In this document: piece after piece, positions 1 to 10,256 of the stretch
Layout: the number at the start of each line of letters is the position of its first letter
Position numbering within the stretch: position 1 is the stretch's first letter
Origin: Diplonema japonicum
Lineage: Eukaryota; Euglenozoa; Diplonemea; Diplonemida; Diplonemidae
DNA length: 64,000 bases
Direction of reading: 5' to 3'
NCBI GenBank assembly: GCA_964019335.1
Contig: OZ025709.1
Coordinates: 62,001-126,000, forward strand
Translations under genes and position numbers: made by a program
The notes under the pieces: model-generated
Told to the model about the DNA's origin: nothing
Seen by the model: the letters and a program-made list of their open reading frames with translations, nothing else
Database searches by the model: none

Positions 1-1574
1 AATATATCGTCTGATGTCATCCCGCTGTCAGATGTTTGCGGACTTTCTGTTGGTTGGCTCGGTTCCGGTTCGTCAGTTGAAGGTGCCGTTGTCGGCGGTG
101 ACATCGTCGCTGGTATGTCTGTGTTGTTGGGTGGGAACGATATCGCGAACGGCTCGCCCCACAGCAACGGGGTCATCCACTCCAACCGGTTGTTCTCATC
201 CTCGCCGACCTTGTGGAAGCACTGCCCGTGCTGCCCGTTGTTCTCCTCCCAACAGCAACCCACCCCAGCACAGGACGATCTTGTGAACGCCAGCCCCGCC
301 TCTTGTATGAGGTTGAGACAGTCCCGTCTGAGCTTTGCAGGGCACCTTCCTGTCGAGAAACATAAGTACGCCTCTTCAACAGGTTCGGAGGGAATGAACT
401 TAACCTGGTTTTTATACCCATCCCAGCCTTTGTCGAGGGTACCTCCTGCGTTGTCCAGACACGACGGTGAGCTGCTGATCCTGAAGGTGTACTTCGATGC
501 AGGGCTGACCTGCGTGATGGTGACTGCCAAGGTGTCCCCGACCCAGTACCCACCGTTGTGTGTCCCATTACGTGTGACGACAGGATATATGGAGGCTTGC
601 AGGAGGTCGGCGTAGTCGGTCGGGTTGGAGGAGTCTTGAAGTTCAAGCCCGCCGAATATGAACAAATTACCCTTCCCGTTCCCGGTCACGGCGGTGGAGC
701 ACCCTGCGTACCTTGCACGCGAAGCTTGGAGGCCTTCGACTCTGATGGAGTCCCATTCCTCCTGGTAGAGGTCGAAGATGAAGACGACCATTTGCGGGCC
801 GGGGTCCTCGTACCTGTTCCCGAATACCCACAAATAGGACCCAATGACGTAGGAGTCGGGGTACGGCATGTGCCCGAGCTGTGCAGGGATGTCGGGGGCG
901 GAGGCGTCCCACTTCGAACTGGGGTCCGCAAGGGACGTCATATCGTTGATCCAAACATCATTACGCTTCCCCCCTATCACATACAACTTGTCGGAAACGG
1001 CAACGGCAGCCTGCTGTATGGTGTAAGGGAGGTTCGGGCCTTTGAACCAGGTTTTTTTTGCAGGGTCGTATATACGAACGGTGTCGAGCTCACGACCGTC
1101 GCCGGCAACACCTCCGATCACGTAAACTAGGTCTTGAAAGAAGGCAACGGACGCTTTCGTCACTGTGGTTGACGAGTTGTCCACGATGGTCCACCTGCCG
1201 TCTTGCGGGTTGTACTCTTGAACCGCGACGTCGTTCTTCATCATGCCGCCTTCGGAGAACACGTAGATTAACTTGTCCTGGTACACTATCATGGTGTTGT
1301 CGCCTGTGACGCCATTCGGCATGTCTGAGAGTACTTCCCAGTTCATGTCGTCCAGCCCGAGTTTGTAAAATCTTCTGTCGGCGTCGGGCTCACCGCCTCC
1401 AACGTATACCATCCCTTTGGAGGATACGGAGCTACACCTTGCTACCGGGTTTGGGAGGCTGGAAGTACGCAGCCACTGTGACCACCATTGAGAGGGTTCG
1501 CCGCCTGTCGCTCCCTGCACACTCAGGATGCATAGTACGAAGTATGCCGCAAGGAGCTCACTACGGGGTTTCAT
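1..1574 (-). CDS. Secreted or membrane-anchored kelch-repeat protein (3' end outside window)
   Basis: Reading from the ATG at 1572-1574, the minus strand stays open to the window edge, giving at least 524 residues. An N-terminal hydrophobic segment (LLAAYFVLCILSVQGATG) looks like a signal peptide. It is followed by kelch-type blades, seen as recurring hydrophobic strands ending in a glycine pair (MVYVGGG, LVYVIGGV, KLYVIGGK, NLFIFGGL). Around residues 425-475 is a Cys-rich stretch containing GVGCCWEENNG and QCFHK, which resembles a P-type trefoil motif; that match is tentative. The last visible part is a Thr/Pro/Ser/Glu-rich stalk. The expected role is an extracellular beta-propeller binding protein, possibly anchored by a membrane segment beyond the edge. 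The stop codon is not in the window. Confidence 0.75.
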   Translation of the reverse strand, partial: MKPRSELLAAYFVLCILSVQGATGGEPSQWWSQWLRTSSLPNPVARCSSVSSKGMVYVGGGEPDADRRFYKLGLDDMNWEVLSDMPNGVTGDNTMIVYQDKLIYVFSEGGMMKNDVAVQEYNPQDGRWTIVDNSSTTVTKASVAFFQDLVYVIGGVAGDGRELDTVRIYDPAKKTWFKGPNLPYTIQQAAVAVSDKLYVIGGKRNDVWINDMTSLADPSSKWDASAPDIPAQLGHMPYPDSYVIGSYLWVFGNRYEDPGPQMVVFIFDLYQEEWDSIRVEGLQASRARYAGCSTAVTGNGKGNLFIFGGLELQDSSNPTDYADLLQASIYPVVTRNGTHNGGYWVGDTLAVTITQVSPASKYTFRISSSPSCLDNAGGTLDKGWDGYKNQVKFIPSEPVEEAYLCFSTGRCPAKLRRDCLNLIQEAGLAFTRSSCAGVGCCWEENNGQHGQCFHKVGEDENNRLEWMTPLLWGEPFAISFPPNNTDIPATMSPPTTAPSTDEPEPSQPTESPQTSDSGMTSDDI

Positions 1575-2064
1575 CTCATTTTCTTCTTTTTATATTTTTT
1601 TTTTTATTTCTCCTTTTTTTTTTTTTTTTTTTTTTTTTCCCCATGGTGCGGAGAACGGGAAAAAAAAAAAAAAAAAAAAGGCGGACAATATCGCATATAA
1701 AAAAAAAAAGAAATAAACGGGGGGAAGGAAAGAGGGTGGTGGTAGTAATTGGGTGGGTGGGGGGTTTTTTTTCTGGTTAGGAAGTTGAGAAAATAAAAGG
1801 GGGGGTGAAGAGAGATATAAAGCAAACACGAAAAAAACGACAAAAGGGGGGAAAAAAAAGAAAAGGACAAAAAAAAAGATGTTAAGGGCAAATCCCACTT
1901 GCTAGGGGAGGGGGGTACAGTGCCTATCCTATATGCTCCCTTTTCTGGAGGCTCTCATTGTGGCGAAGATCGGTCCCCTTGCAAAAGCCTATTCGCGACC
2001 TTCCCTCAAACTGTAGTTTTACCCCCCCCCGCTTCCCACCCTAAAGAAAGAAAAAAAATAATAG

Positions 2065-2145
2065 CTATTTACTGCCAACAAGAATGACTTTACCGTTACC
2101 CCGAGGCAAAAGTAAAGTCATTACTTGGCGGTAGGTAAAAAGTAG
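2065..2145. repeat. Imperfect hairpin repeat, family 1
   Basis: The left arm (2065-2093, containing CTGCCAACAAGAATGACTTT) matches the reverse complement of the right arm (2112-2145), with a short GC-rich loop. Related arms occur at 3888-3987, 17043-17152 and, as a single degenerate arm, about 6082-6120. The shared core is roughly TTGCCAACAAGTAA followed by TGACTTTA. Confidence 0.6.
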
Positions 2146-2158
2146 TTTTATATCACAA

Positions 2159-2378
2159 CACTCTGAAATTACTTCACCGCGAAAGGGTGTACAATGCAAG
2201 ACCATGTCTCTTTTTTTTTTTTTTTTTGGCCAACTGGGAACTGAACCTGGCCTATTTACCGGAAGCCCCTTATTGCTTCACGGAAAGCAGCCTATAAATT
2301 CACCGTGAAATAAATGAGCCCCCCCCCCCCCCCCCACCCCCCCCTGAACGCGTGAAGTAATTTTTAGTAGAGTGAAAT
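2159..2378. mobile_element. MITE-like element with imperfect terminal inverted repeats
   Basis: The left end (2159-2181, CACTCTGAAATTACTTCACC) is an imperfect inverse of the right end (2349-2378). The same terminal motif recurs at 16975-17030. The interior carries a poly-T run, a poly-C run and a small palindrome starting with GGCCAACTGGGAAC. There is no coding capacity. No clear target-site duplication was found. Confidence 0.45.
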
Positions 2379-2545
2379 AATAACAATAAAAAAGACACAG
2401 ATGTTTTATTTTCAGAGGAAAAAAAAAACCCCCCCCACTTACGGCAGATCAGAAAAAAAAAAAGAAATTGCGAGAAAAAAAAGTGAGTGTGTATTTCTTT
2501 TTTTTTTTGTGCGAACCAAATTCAAAAAAAAAACACCCCCTCCCC

Positions 2546-2593
2546 CTATGATTTCAGGGCGTTGAGGCGGCCTTCCAACAAATCCGTCTGGGT

Positions 2594-2658
<65 letters not shown>

Positions 2659-3316
2659 CCCCATACCTCTTCTGCGTCAATAATCGTCGCCTCTTCTTCC
2701 TTCTGTTGTTGGAGCCTTGTGAGGGGAGCGTTCGTCCCCTTCAGCGCGCCAGACATCACATCATCAATGATCTTGTTGACCTCTTCGTCAGCGTCATCAC
2801 TGTCCATGTCGTCACCCACAACGTTGTCCACCGCGTCATCTATCTGTTCCTGGATGATGCCGGCTTTCATCATTTCTCGTTGCATGTCCATCATAGTGCT
2901 GGACACCTCTTCTACGCGGACCAGCCGGTTCATGTCTTGAAGCATAGCCGAGGATGATTGCATTGCACCTGCCAGCTTCAAGGATGCGACTTGCCTGTCT
3001 AGCTCTTGCATGACAGAGTTCAGCCTGGCCTGTGCGGCGTAACACCGGCTGACTGCTTTTCTACTCTGAACCATCTCCCTTGCCAAAAGCCTTACCACTT
3101 CGTTTTCACCCTTCTTTGCAGCCATTTTTACCTCTGCTTGTGTTTTTTTCTCTGCGGTCTGTATATTCCGTATTTGTTTGTCAAGTTTCCGTTCTGAATT
3201 TTTTTTTTTTTTTTTTGTGAAAGCATACTTTCTGACCGAAGGTTGGATTTCCACTCCCTCTGCATCTCTTGCACCGTCTTCTTCTTCTGGCCGAACAGCT
3301 GGGCAAACATCGACAT
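2546..3316 (-). CDS. VPS2: VPS2/CHMP2, ESCRT-III subunit
   Basis: Three exons give a 218-residue Snf7-family protein, close to the about 222 residues of CHMP2A. The product polymerises on endosomal membranes and recruits VPS4 for vesicle budding and abscission. Intron 1 is 3194-3228 (35 nt, GTATGC...CAG) and restores SEKRKLDKQIRNIQTAEKK, the conserved basic alpha-1/2 region. Intron 2 is 2588-2666 (79 nt, GTATGG...CAG) and consists mostly of a run of about 62 A. Splicing it out joins DAEE to TDLLEGRLNALKS, an ending that matches the C-terminal MIM1 helix of CHMP2 (family pattern DLEERLKNLRR). The start MSMFAQLFG matches the family's short N-terminal helix. The stop is TAG at 2546-2548. The reading is firm because both splices restore conserved motifs. 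Confidence 0.92.
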
Positions 3317-3518
3317 TTACCCTTCCCTTTTTTTTTTTTGTTTTCCTTTGTTTTTTTTAGATTGAATCACGGGGAGAAGGATCACATGAACTGTTGTACA
3401 GTTTGCATATGTTCCCCGATTTTGTCATCAATTTTAAGACAAAAGAATGAAAAAAGGGAAAAAAAAAAAAATAAGAAGACTTAACTTTCTTTTCCTCCAT
3501 TATTATTATTATTATTTT

Positions 3519-3885
3519 TTTATTTCACTCTTCGTCATTTTCTTCACTCACTAGGGCCTCATAATTTAATGCGAAATCGCCATAATTTAACTAGTTAAAT
3601 TATGGGGCTTTAGAGTGAAAAAATGGGTCTTGTCGTGGAAAAAAATGTACCCAACCCCTTGAAAGATCTTTTTGGGGCGGGGGTATTTTGACTATTTTTG
3701 GCCATCTGAGGCCATTCCAGCCCTTAAAAGTGGGAATAAGTGCCTTACTTCCCCTTTAAATGCCACACGAAATAGCAACCCCATATTACCTTAGGAAAAT
3801 CCCCAAAAGGGCTGACCTGCGTGAAAAAAAACAGCAGTGAAAGCAGTGAAGAGTGAGTGACTCAAATGACGAAGAGTGAAATAAA
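3519..3885. mobile_element. 367-bp MITE with 22-nt perfect terminal inverted repeats
   Basis: Positions 3519-3540 and 3864-3885 are exact reverse complements over 22 nt. Imperfect pairing (TCACTCACT) continues inward. A perfect 24-nt palindrome lies at 3581-3604. There is no ORF. The terminal motif AGAGTGAAATAA also occurs at about 2370. I could not define a target-site duplication. Confidence 0.65.
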
Positions 3886-3887
3886 AC

Positions 3888-3987
3888 GACTTACTTGCCG
3901 CCAAATGAGTCATTATTTAACTCTCGCTACCCGTTTTTCGGGAACTCGAGTTAAATAATGACTCATAATTTGTTGGCAATAAATAGT
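3888..3987. repeat. Long hairpin repeat, family 1
   Basis: The left arm (3888-3923) and right arm (3948-3987) are near-perfect inverse copies (GAGTCATTATTTAACTC against GAGTTAAATAATGACTC), with a loop of about 25 nt that is itself partly palindromic. It abuts the MITE at 3519-3885 and shares the outer TTGCCAACAA-type motif with 2065-2145 and 17043-17152. Confidence 0.6.
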
Positions 3988-4074
3988 TATTTTTTTTTTT
4001 CACGGGTGTCAAATATTTCCCGAGAAAAAAAAAGAGAAAAAAAAAAAAAAAAAAGGGTCGGTGTGCGCCCAAAG

Positions 4075-4105
<31 letters not shown>

Positions 4106-4226
4106 GAGAACACAAAAAAACCAAAAAAAAAATCCCCCTCTTAAACACTACATCGAAACCTTGAAAAAAAAAAAAAAAAAAAACACTCTTAAGGGGGGTG
4201 AACTCATTTTTTTTTTCTTTTCAAGC

Positions 4227-4632
4227 TTATGTACAGTCAACTACCTTAAGCCACTCACCGTGGTAAAGCTGGGAGTACTGGGAGCCCCCGTCCTGGTTGG
4301 TAGCACAGATGTCGTCTTGCAGCAGAATATTGAGGTTTCGCTCCTTTTTTTTTTTTTTTTTTTTCTTTTTTTTTCTCCTCCCAACACCATACCTTGTCGT
4401 GCAGAATCACTTGGTTTCCCTGCTTCAACTGTAGGGTGAAGTAGGCAGATTCCCTACCAGACTCATCAAATTCGATCCACTGCTTTGAATCAGGAGGGGT
4501 GTTTACAAACTTCCCCTTAGCATGCTTCCAGACCTCATTCTTCAGCCTCATGTTACACCGCTTCCCGTCCACCGTCACAGCCAACCCGAGCACCATGCAG
4601 AGCACAGCGAAAAACACAAGACCCGCCTTCAT
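4227..4632 (-). CDS. Small secreted protein of unknown function
   Basis: Two exons give 118 residues. The start at 4630-4632 opens a clear signal peptide (MKAGLVFFAVLCMVLGLAV), with cleavage likely near VDG. The intron at 4344-4392 (49 nt, GTATGG...AAAAG) is a 19-A tract broken by G residues. Splicing in phase 0 joins QVILHDK to ERNLNILLQDDICATNQ and ends at TAA (4227-4229) after LKVVDCT. The mature chain has three cysteines (RCNM, DICAT, VDCT) and alternating hydrophobic strands, suggesting a small beta-rich extracellular domain. I do not recognise the family. Without the splice the frame runs into a basic, low-complexity tail, so the spliced form is preferred. Confidence 0.65.
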
Positions 4633-4643
4633 ATTTCCCCCTC

Positions 4644-4679
<36 letters not shown>

Positions 4680-4811
4680 CAATGTGTCTGGGGGGGAAAA
4701 ATATGTATAATATCCCGAGGGGGAAAAAAAAAAGAAAAAAAAAGGTGATGTGATAACAAAAAAAAAGGGGGGGGATGGGGAAATACTCCAATTTTTTTTC
4801 TTTTTTTTTTT

Positions 4812-5462
4812 TTACTCCATGTCCATCATGGATACCTTTTCATTTGGTTTTTTTGCTGTTTCCTCTGTCTTTTCAGCCGAAGAAGAAGAAGTAGAAGGGA
4901 TGGAAGTCGAGACGGGTTTCTTCGGGGACTGGTTCTGCGGGGGTGCGTCCATGTCCTTGAGGTCGCCAGGGTTGATTTTTGATTCGTGCTTTTTGAGCTC
5001 AGCCTCGACATCGGGGTCTTTCAGGAGGAGAACATCCTCTACCTCTGTGTTCTTGCGGTCCCACGCTTCGTCAATTGGCTTCCTGTCGAACTTGTTACGG
5101 GCTGTGATGTTGTAGCCCGCGATGAGAAGGGCTTTAACAATCTCTTTTGAGCCGTTGATTGCCGCGAAGTGAAGGGGTGTGTTGCCTTCTTCGTTGGTGG
5201 CGTCTAGCTTAGGTTTCACTTCCCTCTCCAACAGCATTTTCACCACCTTGGCGTGACCATTGGCGCATGCCATGTGGAGGGCAGTCCTGCCCTGCCCGTC
5301 TGTCCCATCCACCAGCTCCCCCTTGTAGCTCAATATCTTACCGATCAGTTCGATATCCTCGTCTTCACCATATCTAGCTGCTTCTACTAGCTCTGCTGTC
5401 AAGTCTTTATCGCTGTAATCCGCGAGGTTGACTTCTTGCTGAGGGGGTTCGCCGCCTGACAT
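4812..5462 (-). CDS. Ankyrin-repeat protein
   Basis: An uninterrupted 216-residue ORF. Residues about 20-135 hold three ankyrin repeats, two of them canonical (GRTALHMACANGHAKVVKML and GNTPLHFAAINGSKEIVKAL), followed by a degenerate one (DRKPIDEAWDRKNTEVEDVL). The C-terminal 70 residues are hydrophilic and Ser/Pro/Lys-rich, probably disordered. The expected role is a cytosolic or nuclear protein-interaction adaptor; the small size resembles Yar1-type ankyrin proteins, but this is not strong enough to name it. The ATG at 5460-5462 is immediately preceded on the sense strand by about 27 A residues, one of the clearest poly(A) leaders in the window. Confidence 0.85.
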   Translation of the reverse strand: MSGGEPPQQEVNLADYSDKDLTAELVEAARYGEDEDIELIGKILSYKGELVDGTDGQGRTALHMACANGHAKVVKMLLEREVKPKLDATNEEGNTPLHFAAINGSKEIVKALLIAGYNITARNKFDRKPIDEAWDRKNTEVEDVLLLKDPDVEAELKKHESKINPGDLKDMDAPPQNQSPKKPVSTSIPSTSSSSAEKTEETAKKPNEKVSMMDME

Positions 5463-6882
5463 TTTTTTTTTTTTTTTTTTTTTTTTTTGTGCTGTGGGAG
5501 GAACAACGATTTCTTTTTTTTTGAGAAAAAAAAAAAGAGTATAAAAGTTTGTGGGGAAGGGAGGGTAAGCTGGGCAGACTATTGGATGAAAAAAAATGGT
5601 GGGGGACGGGGGAGGGAGGGGGGAGAACATTTTTTTTTTTTGGACACATAAAGATTTCTTTTTTAAAAAAAGTATTAAAAAATAAAAAACTCAACCTCAT
5701 TGGTTGAGCAAATGTTCAATTTCTTTTTTTTCTTTTCCGCCCCCCCCCCCTTTTTTTCCTCCCATTTTACTTTTTTTTTTTACTAACGATGATTACTGAG
5801 CATTAAGAAAAAAAAGGTAGGGGGGGCCCTAAAAAATTATAAGGGTAAAATCTACGGAAGGGAAGGGGGAAACAAATGAACAGGAGAAAAAGAAATTGCA
5901 GAAACTCCAATTTTCTGATCTTTTTCTTGTGGCACTTCTAGGGGGGGGGGGGGGGAAGAGACAAAAAAAGCTTTAACTTAATGCGGGACACTAAAAGAAA
6001 GAAATTTCGCAGACGCAGTTGAGACCTCACGTCTTAGACTGTGCGTGTCCTCTTAACTGTAAAAAAAAAAAGAGAAAAAAAAGCTATTTATTACTAACAA
6101 AGAGATGAGACATTCTTTAACCCGAGCTACCGAACCCTATTGCACGAGGGCCACCAAAAATGGAAATAATTCTTTTTAAGACTTATGTCTTTTTTGTTGT
6201 TTCGCACGCGGAAAAAAAAAAAAAAAAAAAAAAAATGACGGTTCATTTTTTTTTATTTTATTTTATTTTATTTTGGTTCGGAAAAAAAAGAAGCTTCTCA
6301 TTCATTTTCTTTTTGAATATCACTTTTACTGTCTTTCGTCACCATATTGCACCGAGTTCCGAAAAAGAAAAGAAAATCAAGTCTTTTTTTTTTTTTCTTT
6401 TTTCTTTTTCTTTTTTTCCAGTTTGATGATGAGAGTAAAAGAAGGTAAAAAAGAAAGAGGCAACCCTTTCCTTTCTTTTATTTCTTCCCCCCCCTATTCC
6501 CCTTCGGTTTTCCTGTGCACATTAGGTGGTAAAGTAAAATAATTATTTGCAAATTACCAGCATTTCTTTTTCTTTTTTCTTTTTTTTGGACAAAGAGTGG
6601 GGAGGGGGCACATTACAACTAAGAATACCCTCAGTTTCCCCATATTTTTTTTTTCTTCCTTTTTTTTTTCCCCCGCTTTCTTTCGGACAAAAAAAAAAAA
6701 AAAAAAAGAGGGGAAAATATATGAGATGATAAAGGTGTCCCTCTGATGGGGAGTTTGGGTAAAACCCTTTTTTCCCCCCCCTCCAATAAAAAAAAAAAGG
6801 CGGTGGGAGATGGACAGAACGGAACAAAACCAAACACTGTTTTCTCCCCCCTTCTCCCCTCTTCTATTTCAGCTTTACACTT
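5463..6882. other. 1.4-kb spacer, homopolymer-rich
   Basis: I see no gene. It contains poly-T, poly-A and poly-G tracts and, near 6082-6120, one degenerate arm of hairpin family 1 (GCTATTTATTACTAACAAAG). ORFs here encode only low-complexity Phe/Lys/Ser runs. Confidence 0.65.
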
Positions 6883-7833
6883 CTAATGTTTGAATGGCCT
6901 CGATTTTCCGGGGGCAGAAGGGACGGATCTGAAGTGCGGGTTGTTAGCCTGCGCGAACGATATCCCAGGGGCAGAAGCAGTCGGCGTCCGCCTGCCAGAG
7001 GGTTTAGTGCATTTAGGTGAAGTTGTAGAGAATGAAGGAGTTGCTATCTTATGGGTTGGAGCGATAGTTGTTGTACTCGTTGCAACCCGGCGAAGGGACT
7101 GCGGACGCTGATGCCGGCTAACCGAACGTGCAGAAGACTTCTTACGGGACGCCTTCGGCTGCGACGCAGCGCGTGAACGGGGCCCAGGTGCTGCTGCAGC
7201 TGCTGCCCTGGCACCATCCATCACACTTGTCGAGCATCCTTTACACACTTGCTCTCTCCTTACCCTTGCCCAGATGCTGGTGTCAGCCCTGATCATAATG
7301 GGTATTGTCGTCTCCTCCAACTCAAGCTTTCTCATCATTCTGTTAAAGGTATCCCTCGACGTGACCGGCCGTCCCGCCACTGCAACTAGAAACATCCCCG
7401 GTCTCAGCCAGGACCTCCATGCAGGGCCGCCTTGTGCCACCGTACCTACTTTGTTCCAATCCGTGCCTTCGCCTTCCACAGTGAAGCCGAACCCTTCCCC
7501 ATCTCCCCTTTCTAAAAGTAGAAGATGGAGCAGGGACTCAGGGGTTCTCCTGCCTAACACTGGAGGTGGGCTGACCGGCGACCCGGACCTAGACCTCCCG
7601 CCTGACAAGATCCCCATTGGGGCCGCAATGGCGGCGTTCCCGTCCCCTACACGGATAACCATGCATGTGCAGTTGTCCGTGCTCCCTGCTGTCAGTGCCT
7701 TTTTTGTTTTGTTGTTTTGTTTGTTTTTTGTTGTTGCGTACCTCGTCGCAGACAGCACGCGCTGCATCCCCTACACCGCCCGTCTTCAGGGCGTTCAGCA
7801 CGATACTCATAACCTGGTCATCCTCGAAACCAG

Positions 7834-7872
<39 letters not shown>

Positions 7873-8672
7873 AATTTTTTCTTCTTATTCCACTCACACA
7901 CCTCGAACACCCCATCACACCCTATCACGATGAGGTCGCCGTCACGCAGCTTGGTCTCGCGTATGGACGGCATGGCGATGACCTTGTGCTGCTTGGGGTC
8001 AGACGAGTTCTTGTAATACGCGTCACCGAAGGCCCTGCTGACCCCGAGCTTCCCATCGACCCTTCCGCGTGAGACCCAACCGCCTGCCGCATTGATGCGC
8101 GCCTTCTCGTCAGGGTGGTCCGCCTTGTGGTCTGTGGTCATGGGTTCTGTCCGCGAGGACTTGTGGATCAAGATTCTGGAGTCGCCGACCCATGCTACCT
8201 TCATGTGGTAGTCGCTGGAGGAGAGGGCGGTCAGGATGCAGAAGGCACCTGTGGAGCCTGAGGCATCGGTGACGCCTCCTGTCTCCCCGCCGTAGAGGTT
8301 CAGGAAGTCTTGATCGATGTCGAAGCAGAGGGTTTCTAGGTCGCCGTCTGTTGTAGGCGGCTTTGCTTTTATTTTTTTTGTGAAGTTCTGCGACACGTAC
8401 CCCGAGCACCCCTTGCCGCCGTGCCCGTCGAATACGCCGAAGAACCAACCCGTCTCGTTGAACCTGTCCATTGCGTAGGCATCCTCCATGCTGTCCCTCT
8501 CCCCTTGGGACTCTGCTATCGCTGCTGTCATTTTGTTGTTCATTTCCTCTTGTACAGTAGCCTTGTCCCACACCCTTTCGTGCTTGGTGTGAAACCCATC
8601 GTACTCCAGCTCCCCGTCTTCATTCAGCATCGGTAGCTGCCCCCCAAAGTTCATCCCTGCGTCCATGTTCAT
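6883..8672 (-). CDS. PP2C-type protein phosphatase fused to a C-terminal PDZ domain
   Basis: Three exons give 559 residues from the ATG at 8670-8672. Residues about 50-325 are a PP2C (PPM) domain with metal-binding motifs ERDSMEDAYAM, FGVFDGHGGKG, VAWVGDSRILI and DLIVIGCDGVFE. Intron 1 (7835-7901, 67 nt, with an A-tract of about 36) joins GCDGVFE to TGFEDDQVMSIV. Intron 2 (7699-7741, 43 nt, GTACGC...AAAAG) joins ARAVCDE to ALTAGSTDNCTCMVIRV, restoring the family's final GS-DN-T motif. The chain continues into a PDZ-like domain (about 370-455; carboxylate-binding loop GFGF, then LRPGMFLVAVAGRPV) and a basic Ser/Thr/Pro-rich tail. It is a Mn/Mg-dependent Ser/Thr phosphatase probably targeted by its own PDZ module. 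Donor choice for intron 1 (GTGTGTG) is less certain than for intron 2. Confidence 0.85.
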
Positions 8673-10128
8673 TGTGGACTCACTCCCCCCCACCCCCCCT
8701 CCTCTCTCTCCGCTTCCCCACCTGTGGAGGTTTTGTTTTTGTTTGAAAAAAAAAGAATTTAAGGAAGGGAGAGAGAGAGGGAGAGCGGGGGATTTTATTA
8801 TGAAGTGTAAGTGAGGAAGGATTTTTGGGGAAGGAAAATAATATAAATAAAAAAAGGGGAGGGGGGAGGGAAGAAAAAAAAAAAGAGAGAAAAACGCCAT
8901 TTCTATAATAAGAATGATTCAGAAGGAAAAAGAAAAAAAAAAAGAAATAATAAATAAAAAGAATTATTTAGCTTTCTGCGTGACTTTACCCGAAATTACC
9001 TGAAAAGCGTACTTTTGTGGGGTCGTGTAGCATGTGACAAAGCGGCAACTCTTGCAATGGAACAAGAGACGGGCTTAAGAACGAGAGTTTCCCTTTCGCT
9101 TGTGTCTCCAAACCTCAATAACAGGCACGACGAAAAAAGGGATGCAAAGGGGGGTGGGACGAAAAAGCAAGAAAAAAAAAGGATAGGATATGAGGATGTG
9201 AGGAAGGAAAGCAATTGCGAAGAAAGAAAAAAAGAAAGAGGAACTACTTTTGAACTTAGAAATCTTCCGAGGATTTTCCGTTGCAAAGAGGGTCATTTGT
9301 TGACAATTTTATTCCGGACAGACTCACATATAGAGTAAAGATAGCCAGCCATATGTGTTCTTTTTTTTTTTTTTTTTTTTTTCCCCTTTTCTTTTCTTCT
9401 TTTTCATTCTCACTCTGTTAATGAAAGAATTATATTTCCTTCTCTTTTTTCCAAATCTGATTCATTTATTATTGTCAGAACAGAGAGAGAGAGAGAGAGG
9501 GGGGGGGGGGGGGGGGACAGGAAGAAACAAAACATTTTTTTTACCTACAATTTGTACGAGATTTCTGCCATCTCCTTCTCCCTGGGGAAAAAAAAAAATA
9601 AAAAGATTCAGATCTGCCGTCTCCGCTGGTCCCATAATGGTACAAAAAAAAAAAAGTACTTACTTATATCCTTGAGGTAAGAGCCCGAAGCCGTTTGATC
9701 CACTATAAAAAAAAATTAAAAAAAAGGAGAACAACCAACAAAAGGTGGCCTATCTGAAGGTTTTTTCTTCTTCTTCTTCTCCTTTCTCAACAAAAATAGG
9801 AAAAAGGAAATCTTTTTTTGCGCTTCCATTACTTTTTTTTTTGAAACAGAGCAGAAGAAAAGAAGAAGAAGTCAAGTAAAACACAAGCCAGAAGGGAGAG
9901 GAGAACGGAAAAAGGAAAAGTGTTAAAAAAAAAGCCAGAAAAAAAGGGGGGGTGAAAGGAAGGAACCCCCACCCTGACCAAAAAACCAAAAAAAAAAAAA
10001 AGAGACATTTAATAAAAAAATAAACTCATATTTTCTTTTTTTCTTTTCGAAAAAAAAAATCCAACAGCTTTTTATTTTTTAATTATTTTCTTCCCCCCTT
10101 TTTTTTTTGCTCGGAAAAGCGCGTGGCG

Positions 10129-10162
<34 letters not shown>

Positions 10163-10256
10163 TGCTAGCCAAACTCCATCAAACGCATGTATGCAACAAC
10201 AACAACAACATAAAAAAAATTCAAGACAGAGTGTCTTGGGACTTTTTACTCCTCCC
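8673..10256. other. 1.6-kb spacer without recognisable genes
   Basis: This spacer holds GA and G microsatellites (about 9482-9517) and many A/T runs. Around 9000-9330 is a more complex 300-bp stretch with no protein or RNA signature that I recognise. Nothing else is supported. Confidence 0.6.

Larger units (their letters stand above)
1575..2545. other. Spacer with homopolymers and inverted-repeat elements
   Basis: This spacer lies upstream of the kelch gene and downstream of VPS2. It holds long T, A and C runs, plus a hairpin at 2065-2145 and a MITE-like element at about 2159-2378, listed separately. Short ORFs here encode only poly-Phe or poly-Lys. I see no gene. Confidence 0.7.
3317..4226. 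other. Spacer holding a MITE and a hairpin repeat
   Basis: No gene is visible. The spacer contains the 367-bp inverted-repeat element at 3519-3885, a second hairpin at 3888-3987, and several A/T homopolymers. Confidence 0.7.

Noticed and set aside
173-646. A 157-residue minus-strand ORF at the left end
   Set aside because: It lies in another frame of the kelch gene, which is open throughout and has a signal peptide, blades and stalk.
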